The notes beneath the pieces were generated by a model. It had not been told where the DNA came from, made no database searches, and was given only the letters and a program-made list of their open reading frames with translations. From positions 1-43,909 of the forward strand of contig CANPUE010000018.1 in assembly GCA_947577185.1 (NCBI GenBank): DNA of 43,909 nucleotides, in the 5' to 3' direction. Positions 36,362 to 41,234 of the stretch are shown piece after piece. The first letter of the stretch is position 1; every line of letters starts with the position of its first letter. The position numbers and the translations under genes are program-made. Source of the stretch: an uncultured Lachnospiraceae bacterium (GTDB taxonomy: Bacteria; Bacillota; Clostridia; Lachnospirales; Lachnospiraceae).

Positions 36362-37765
36362 ATGGGAAAATACTTTTTGGCAATTGATATTGGGGCGTCC
36401 AGCGGCAGGCATATACTGGGCAGTTTGGAAGATGGAAAAATAAAACTGGAGGAAGTATACCGTTTCTGGAACGGTATGGATGATATAGATGGAACACTGT
36501 GCTGGGATGTGGACAGGCTGTTCAAAGAGATCATAGAAGGAATGAAAAAGTGTAAGGAGATCGGCAAAGTACCGGTGAGTGTGGGAATCGATACCTGGGG
36601 TGTTGATTTCGTACTGCTTGATAAAGACGACCAGATCGTAGGACAGACGGTGGGTTACAGAGACCACAGGACAGATGGGATGGATGAAGAAGTATACAGA
36701 ATCATCAAAGAAGATGATCTGTATGCCAGAACAGGGATCCAGAAAGCCATCTTTAATACGATCTATCAGCTGATGGCGATCAAAAAACAGCATCCGGGGC
36801 AGCTGGAAAAAGCGGCAGCAATGCTGATGATCCCCGATTATTTTCACTATAAGCTGAGCGGAAATAAGGTGCAGGAATATTCCGAGGCGACAACAGGACA
36901 GCTGATCAACCCTGAGACGAAGGATTGGGATTATGAGCTGATCGAAATGCTCGGTTTCCCCAAAAATATATTTCAGAAGATGCATATGCCGGGAGAGGTG
37001 ATCGGCTCTCTGACAGAAGAAGTGAAGGCGATGGTCGGATATGACTGTCAGGTCGTACTGCCGCCCACACATGATACGGCTTCTGCGGTTATGGCAGTGC
37101 CTTCTAACGAGGAAAATGTATGCTATATCAGTTCCGGTACGTGGTCACTTATGGGTGTGGAAAGAGCGGACGCGGACTGTTCCATGAAGAGCAAAGAAGC
37201 TAACTTCACCAATGAGGGCGGCTATGGAGGGCGTATTACCTATCTGGCTAATATCATGGGACTTTGGATGATACAGTCTGTGCGGAATAAGCTGGCGCCG
37301 GATATGTCTTATGGAGATCTTTGTGAACAGGCATCAAAAGAGAGCATTGCCTCCATAGTAGACTGTCAGGACGACTGTTTCCTGTCGCCGGACGATATGG
37401 CGGCGGAAATACAGGATTATTGCAGAAAGTCTTCGCAGGATGTGCCGGAGACGCTTGCGCAGCTGGCTTCCGTTGTCTATAACAGCCTTGCAAAATGTTA
37501 TGCGGAAAAATTACAGGAGATTGAGAAGTTAACGGGCATCAAGTATGACAGGATTCACATTATCGGCGGCGGCTCCAATGCCGGGTATCTGAATGAACTG
37601 ACCGCGAACTATACCAAAGTCCCGGTATATGCAGGCCCCGGAGAGGCGACAGCGATCGGAAACATTCTGACACAGATGATCCAGGACGGTGTGTTTACAG
37701 ATTTGGCACAGGCAAGAGAATGTGTGGCGAAGTCTTTTGAGATTAAGATCTATCAATCATGTTGA
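36362..37765 (+). CDS. FGGY kinase, rhamnulokinase/L-fuculokinase-like
   Basis: A 467-residue sugar kinase of the RhaB type: phosphate loop AIDIGASSGRHILG, SVGIDTWGVDFVLLD, YRDHRTDG, later THDTASAV, YISSGTWSLMGVE and IHIIGGGSNAGYLN. The RhaB group phosphorylates L-rhamnulose or L-fuculose at C1. With fucI and fucU in the same locus, phosphorylation of L-fuculose is the natural guess, giving fuculose-1-phosphate. Two ATGs are adjacent (36359, 36362); the second has a better seven-base spacing from AAAGGAG. The ParA gene begins 50 bases downstream on the same strand. Confidence 0.9.
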   Translation: MGKYFLAIDIGASSGRHILGSLEDGKIKLEEVYRFWNGMDDIDGTLCWDVDRLFKEIIEGMKKCKEIGKVPVSVGIDTWGVDFVLLDKDDQIVGQTVGYRDHRTDGMDEEVYRIIKEDDLYARTGIQKAIFNTIYQLMAIKKQHPGQLEKAAAMLMIPDYFHYKLSGNKVQEYSEATTGQLINPETKDWDYELIEMLGFPKNIFQKMHMPGEVIGSLTEEVKAMVGYDCQVVLPPTHDTASAVMAVPSNEENVCYISSGTWSLMGVERADADCSMKSKEANFTNEGGYGGRITYLANIMGLWMIQSVRNKLAPDMSYGDLCEQASKESIASIVDCQDDCFLSPDDMAAEIQDYCRKSSQDVPETLAQLASVVYNSLAKCYAEKLQEIEKLTGIKYDRIHIIGGGSNAGYLNELTANYTKVPVYAGPGEATAIGNILTQMIQDGVFTDLAQARECVAKSFEIKIYQSC

Positions 37766-37815
37766 AAATAAAGCATTCTCCCTGTGAATGTGCGCCGAAA
37801 GGAATGTAGGGAAAG

Positions 37816-38613
37816 ATGAAAAAGAACCAGTCTGCCATTACGATATGCTTTACAAATAATAAGGGAGGAAGCGGTAAATCTACTTCCTGTGCCAATCTGG
37901 GCTATGAACTCTCAGCGGCAGGGAAGAAGGTTCTTCTCGTGGACGGCGACATGCAGCTGAATCTGTCCTTATCCTTTTTTGATGAAGAAAAAGTATTAGA
38001 GATGGCGGAAAGTGAGAAAAACCTTTATCAGGCTGTCCGGAATAAGAGAAACCTGAGCAATTATATCGTACCGTCCCCTTATGAAAATCTGGATCTGATT
38101 CCTTCTTCTATCCTGATGAGCCAGATCGAATATGAACTGTTTCTGATGATGCAGAGAGAATTTATTTTGAAAAAATGCATGGAAGAGATCAGAAACAACG
38201 GGCAGTACGACTACATTCTGATTGATGCGCCGCCGACGCTCGGTACATGGGTGATCAATATCCTCTGTGCATCCGATTACGTGATCGTTCCTGTGGAAGC
38301 GTCCCCGTGGGGACTGTTTGGACTGGCAAATATGTTTGACTTTCTGAATCACCTGCGGGATATGACGGAGGCGGAGATCATGGGAGTACTGGTTACCAAG
38401 GTGGACGAACGCAAAAACTATTACAGACAGACGCGGGAGATTCTGGATCAATACAGGGAAATACATGTTTTTGATTCGTTTATCCATGTCGATGCTTCGA
38501 TCGAGTGGGCACAGGATGCGTCAAAGCCTGTAACAGTTTATAAGAAATCAACGAGAAGTGCGACGGAATTTAAAAAACTGGCAGAGGAGGTAATGGGATA
38601 TGGCAGTAGGTAA
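37816..38613 (+). CDS. ParA/Soj-family ATPase
   Basis: A 265-residue ATPase of the ParA/MinD class. The deviant Walker A is KGGSGKST with the signature Lys at residue 16, Walker A' is LLVDGDMQLN, and Walker B is YILIDAPPTLG. No N-terminal DNA-binding helix-turn-helix of the plasmid type is visible, so it is a Soj-like or cargo-positioning ATPase rather than a plasmid ParA. Such proteins bind DNA in the ATP state and move cargo over the nucleoid. It is in line with the sugar kinase and overlaps the next small gene by 14 bases. It is not near an origin or a parB gene. Confidence 0.93.
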   Translation: MKKNQSAITICFTNNKGGSGKSTSCANLGYELSAAGKKVLLVDGDMQLNLSLSFFDEEKVLEMAESEKNLYQAVRNKRNLSNYIVPSPYENLDLIPSSILMSQIEYELFLMMQREFILKKCMEEIRNNGQYDYILIDAPPTLGTWVINILCASDYVIVPVEASPWGLFGLANMFDFLNHLRDMTEAEIMGVLVTKVDERKNYYRQTREILDQYREIHVFDSFIHVDASIEWAQDASKPVTVYKKSTRSATEFKKLAEEVMGYGSR

Positions 38614-38938
38614 GGGAAGCATGGAGCGTGCGGCAAAAGCGGCTGAGAAGAAAACGGCTCCTGTGGATGGAAGTGAGGCGGCGCCTGCAAAGAAAACGAC
38701 CGCGAAGAAAAATACAGCGGCAGACAAAACATCCGCAAAAAAGACGGCGTCCACCGGAAAAGCGAAGGCGGCAGAGCAGACAGTGCCTGAAACGGCTGCG
38801 AAAGGGATTATCGCGGCGCCGTCCGAAGAAGTGCTCCAACAGATCGTATATCAGGAGAGCAGCGGCGTGTTAGAGCGCGCGGCCGAACCGAACGAGATAT
38901 TCGGTCTGGGGGATGCGATGCCGGTTTATTATTTATAG
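38600..38938 (+). CDS. Small Lys/Ala-rich ParA-partner candidate
   Basis: A 112-residue protein. Residues 1 to about 65 are low complexity and basic, with repeated A-K-K-T and K-T/A units, like H1-type DNA-binding tails. The C-terminal 45 residues are different and ordered-looking: GIIAAPSEEVLQQIVYQESS, then EPNEIFGLGDAMPVYYL at the end, which may be a docking motif. The ATG at 38600 overlaps the ParA stop by 14 bases, with GGAGG nine bases upstream, so translation is coupled. Position, size and charge suit an activator or cargo adaptor for the ParA ATPase. I do not recognise the family and no ParB domain is present. Confidence 0.8.
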   Translation: MAVGKGSMERAAKAAEKKTAPVDGSEAAPAKKTTAKKNTAADKTSAKKTASTGKAKAAEQTVPETAAKGIIAAPSEEVLQQIVYQESSGVLERAAEPNEIFGLGDAMPVYYL

Positions 38939-39034
38939 GACAAAAAGGCAGAGAAATGCCAGAATATAAATAGGACACTGCCCATGGGGCGGGCGTTATG
39001 ATATCGTAGTGGTGGATATGAACAGGCGGAGCGA

Positions 39035-39068
39035 GCATTGTCATCGAAGTAAACTGCTCTGACATGGA
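39035..39068. repeat. 34-bp dispersed palindromic element, copy 2
   Basis: Second copy of the element at 21260-21293 (31 of 34 identical), in the gap between the ParA partner and the acetyltransferase. In this copy the palindrome is weaker, with TGTCA/TGACA ends kept. Confidence 0.7.
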
Positions 39069-39091
39069 TGATCAGGTTAAAAAGGTATGGG

Positions 39092-39126
39092 AAACAACGG
39101 GAGCAGACAGCGGATTCCCGTTGTTT
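39092..39126 (+). terminator. Terminator-like hairpin
   Basis: An 11-bp perfect stem AAACAACGGGA/TCCCGTTGTTT (39092-39102 and 39116-39126) with a 13-base loop. The T run is short and broken, so strength is uncertain. It follows the ParA pair and precedes the acetyltransferase. Confidence 0.5.
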
Positions 39127-39165
39127 TGTTATGTGCCGGAAAATGATAATTGGAGGAACATTATT

Positions 39166-39750
39166 ATGACTGAGAGAGAAAAAATGCTGGCCGGAGAACT
39201 ATATGACTGCGGGGATGCGGAACTGTTAGCGCAGTGGCACAGAGCAAAAGATCTGATTCGGGATTATAATCTGACGGATTCTGCGGATGCGGAAACAAAG
39301 AAGCGTATTTTGTCAGATCTGCTTGGCGGACAGGGAGAAAATCTGTGGATCACCGCTCCCTTTTATGTGGATTATGGAAACAATATTTATTTCGGAAATC
39401 ACTGTGAAGTGAATATGAACTGTACGTTTCTCGATGACAATAAAATCATCATTGGCGATCATGCGCTGATCGCGCCGAACGTTCAGATTTATACGGCGTT
39501 TCATCCGACCAATGCGTTTGACAGGTTCGGAGCGCCAAAGGAAGACGGTTCTTTTGCATTTTGCAGGACGCAGACGGCGCCGGTTGTGATCGGGAATGAT
39601 GTCTGGATCGGCGGCGGCGCGGTTATCCTGCCGGGGGTAACGATCGGGAATAACGTCGTGATCGGTGCTGGAAGCGTTGTCACCAAAGATATCCCGGATA
39701 ATGTCATCGCCTGGGGGAATCCCTGCGTGGTGCGGCGGGAAAATCAGTAA
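39166..39750 (+). CDS. Sugar O-acetyltransferase (maltose/galactoside acetyltransferase family)
   Basis: A 194-residue left-handed beta-helix enzyme. It opens with the MTEREKMLAGELYDCGDAEL cap typical of Maa/LacA/NodL proteins, followed by hexapeptide repeats from about residue 70 (NIYFGNHCEVNMNC, KIIIGDHALIAPNVQIY, PVVIGNDVWIGGGAVILPGVTIGNNVVIGAGSV). The catalytic His is in TAFHPTNA. It transfers acetyl from acetyl-CoA to sugar hydroxyls, often for detoxification of non-metabolised sugars. The start ATG 39166 is behind GGAGG; a longer reading frame starting at 39064 comes from the repeat element. Confidence 0.92.
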   Translation: MTEREKMLAGELYDCGDAELLAQWHRAKDLIRDYNLTDSADAETKKRILSDLLGGQGENLWITAPFYVDYGNNIYFGNHCEVNMNCTFLDDNKIIIGDHALIAPNVQIYTAFHPTNAFDRFGAPKEDGSFAFCRTQTAPVVIGNDVWIGGGAVILPGVTIGNNVVIGAGSVVTKDIPDNVIAWGNPCVVRRENQ

Positions 39751-39775
39751 CAATAGTATGAAGGGAGGTCATGGC

Positions 39776-40309
39776 TTGGAGGGCAAAATCATTATAGCGG
39801 AAACGGAAAGGCTGATTTTAAGAAGATACAACAAAGAAGACGTACAGGATTTATTCGAATATTTATCTGACAAAGAAGTCGTGAAATATGAACCATATCA
39901 ACCGTTGACCTTCGATGAAACAAAAGAGAACCTTGAATGGCGCATAGAGACAGATGAAATGATTGCTGTCGAATTGAAAATTTCCCACAAAATGATTGGG
40001 AATATCTACATGGGCAGGCGTGACTTTGAAGCAATGGAAATCGGATATGTATTGAATCGAAATTACTGGGGAAACGGTTATGCTACTGAAAGCTGCAAAG
40101 CTTTAATCGGGCAGGCATTTTCAAATGGCGTACATCGGATCTATGCGGAATGCGACCCAAACAATCAGCGTTCATGGAAATTACTCGAAGCGCTTAGGTT
40201 TGAGCGGGAAGCTCATTTCAGGAAAAATGTGTATTTCTGGAAAGACGAAGCCGAAAATGCAATTTGGAAAGATACCTATGTATATGCTAAGCTAAACGAC
40301 CACACGTAG
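39776..40309 (+). CDS. GNAT-family acetyltransferase (RimJ/RimL-like)
   Basis: A 177-residue acetyltransferase with the N-terminal ETERLILRRYNKEDVQDLF pattern and acetyl-CoA motif NYWGNGYATESCKALI, plus the late CDPNNQRSWKLLEALRFEREAHFRKN segment of the RimJ/RimL/ribosomal-protein and small-molecule acetyltransferase group. The likely start is TTG 39776, seven bases after GGGAGG; ATG 39758 would begin before that site. It directly follows the sugar acetyltransferase by 25 bases. Substrate unknown. Confidence 0.88.
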   Translation: MEGKIIIAETERLILRRYNKEDVQDLFEYLSDKEVVKYEPYQPLTFDETKENLEWRIETDEMIAVELKISHKMIGNIYMGRRDFEAMEIGYVLNRNYWGNGYATESCKALIGQAFSNGVHRIYAECDPNNQRSWKLLEALRFEREAHFRKNVYFWKDEAENAIWKDTYVYAKLNDHT

Positions 40310-40329
40310 ATCAGCGTATAACAGAAACC

Positions 40330-40353
40330 GCAGAGGATTACTCCTGTGCTTTT
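40330..40353 (+). terminator. Probable intrinsic terminator
   Basis: GCAGAGGA (40330-40337) pairs with TCCTGTGC (40342-40349) with one mismatch, loop TTAC, followed by TTTT. Confidence 0.5.
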
Positions 40354-40371
40354 ACAGTCTCATTTGGCCGC

Positions 40372-40400
40372 TTGCAAAGCGTATAATGATGTTTTATAAT
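40372..40400 (+). promoter_or_regulatory. Promoter for nth
   Basis: TTGCAA (40372-40377), 17 bases, consensus TATAAT (40395-40400), giving a leader of about 55 bases before nth. Confidence 0.7.
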
Positions 40401-40459
40401 CTGCTTAGCTGACATCGATTGTATGGATACTACGTTAAGGAAGGAAAACGGACAGCAGA

Positions 40460-41170
40460 ATGGATAAAGTTTCAAAAGAAAAATTATTAAAAGATAAACG
40501 CGCAAAAGAAAAATGTTCAAAAGAAGAAAAAACAAAAAAGGAACTTGCTTTGGAGATCATTGAACGGCTAAAAAAGGAATATCCCGATGCGGGGTGTACA
40601 CTGGACTATAATCAGGCATGGAAACTTCTGGTGAGCGTGCGGCTTGCGGCGCAGTGTACGGACGCGCGGGTTAATGTCGTAGTGCCGGATTTGTATGCGA
40701 AATTTCCTGACGTGGACGCGCTTGCACAGGCATCCGTAGAAGAGATCGAGGAGATCGTTAAGCCCTGCGGACTCGGACACAGCAAGGCGAGGGATATCAG
40801 CGCCTGTATGAAGATGCTGAAAGAAAAATATGACGGGAAAGTGCCGGATGACTTTGACGCGCTTCTGGCTCTGCCGGGTGTCGGGCGCAAAAGTGCCAAT
40901 CTGATTCTGGGAGATGTATTCGGAAAACCGGCCATCGTCACGGACACCCACTGCATCCGTCTTGTGAACCGGATGGGACTGGTGGACGGTATCAAAGAGC
41001 CGAAAAAGGTAGAAATGGCATTGTGGAAGATTATTCCGGGGGAAGAAGGCAGCGATTTCTGCCACAGACTGGTGTATCACGGACGGGAGGTGTGCACGGC
41101 ACGGACAAAGCCTTACTGCGACAGGTGCTGTCTGCGGGATATTTGCGCGAAGAATGGTGTGGAAGCGTAA
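40460..41170 (+). CDS. nth: Endonuclease III (DNA glycosylase/AP lyase)
   Basis: A 236-residue base-excision repair enzyme that removes oxidised pyrimidines and cleaves the abasic site. The helix-hairpin-helix LPGVGRKSANLIL contains the Schiff-base Lys (K144), and the conserved catalytic Asp is D162 in VTDTHCIR. The 4Fe-4S cluster cysteines are at 212, 220, 223 and 229 (C-x7-C-x2-C-x5-C), one residue longer in the first gap than E. coli Nth. About 28 extra N-terminal residues are lysine-rich and probably disordered; no internal start is suitable, so I keep the long form. It has its own promoter and precedes the large NTPase gene by 64 bases. Confidence 0.94.
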   Translation: MDKVSKEKLLKDKRAKEKCSKEEKTKKELALEIIERLKKEYPDAGCTLDYNQAWKLLVSVRLAAQCTDARVNVVVPDLYAKFPDVDALAQASVEEIEEIVKPCGLGHSKARDISACMKMLKEKYDGKVPDDFDALLALPGVGRKSANLILGDVFGKPAIVTDTHCIRLVNRMGLVDGIKEPKKVEMALWKIIPGEEGSDFCHRLVYHGREVCTARTKPYCDRCCLRDICAKNGVEA

Positions 41171-41234
41171 ATAAGATAGTTTGGCGAAAAACAGAAGGAT
41201 AACAGGATAATAGACAAAGGAAAGGAGAAACGCC

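Noticed and set aside
37816..38938. Plasmid partition locus or integrated plasmid
   Set aside because: There is no ParB-domain protein, replication gene, iteron set or change in flanking gene type; the pair is in line with chromosomal sugar genes.
39064..39165. Longer N-terminus for the sugar acetyltransferase starting at 39064
   Set aside because: The extra residues come from the repeat element and hairpin, while ATG 39166 has GGAGG correctly placed and matches the family start.
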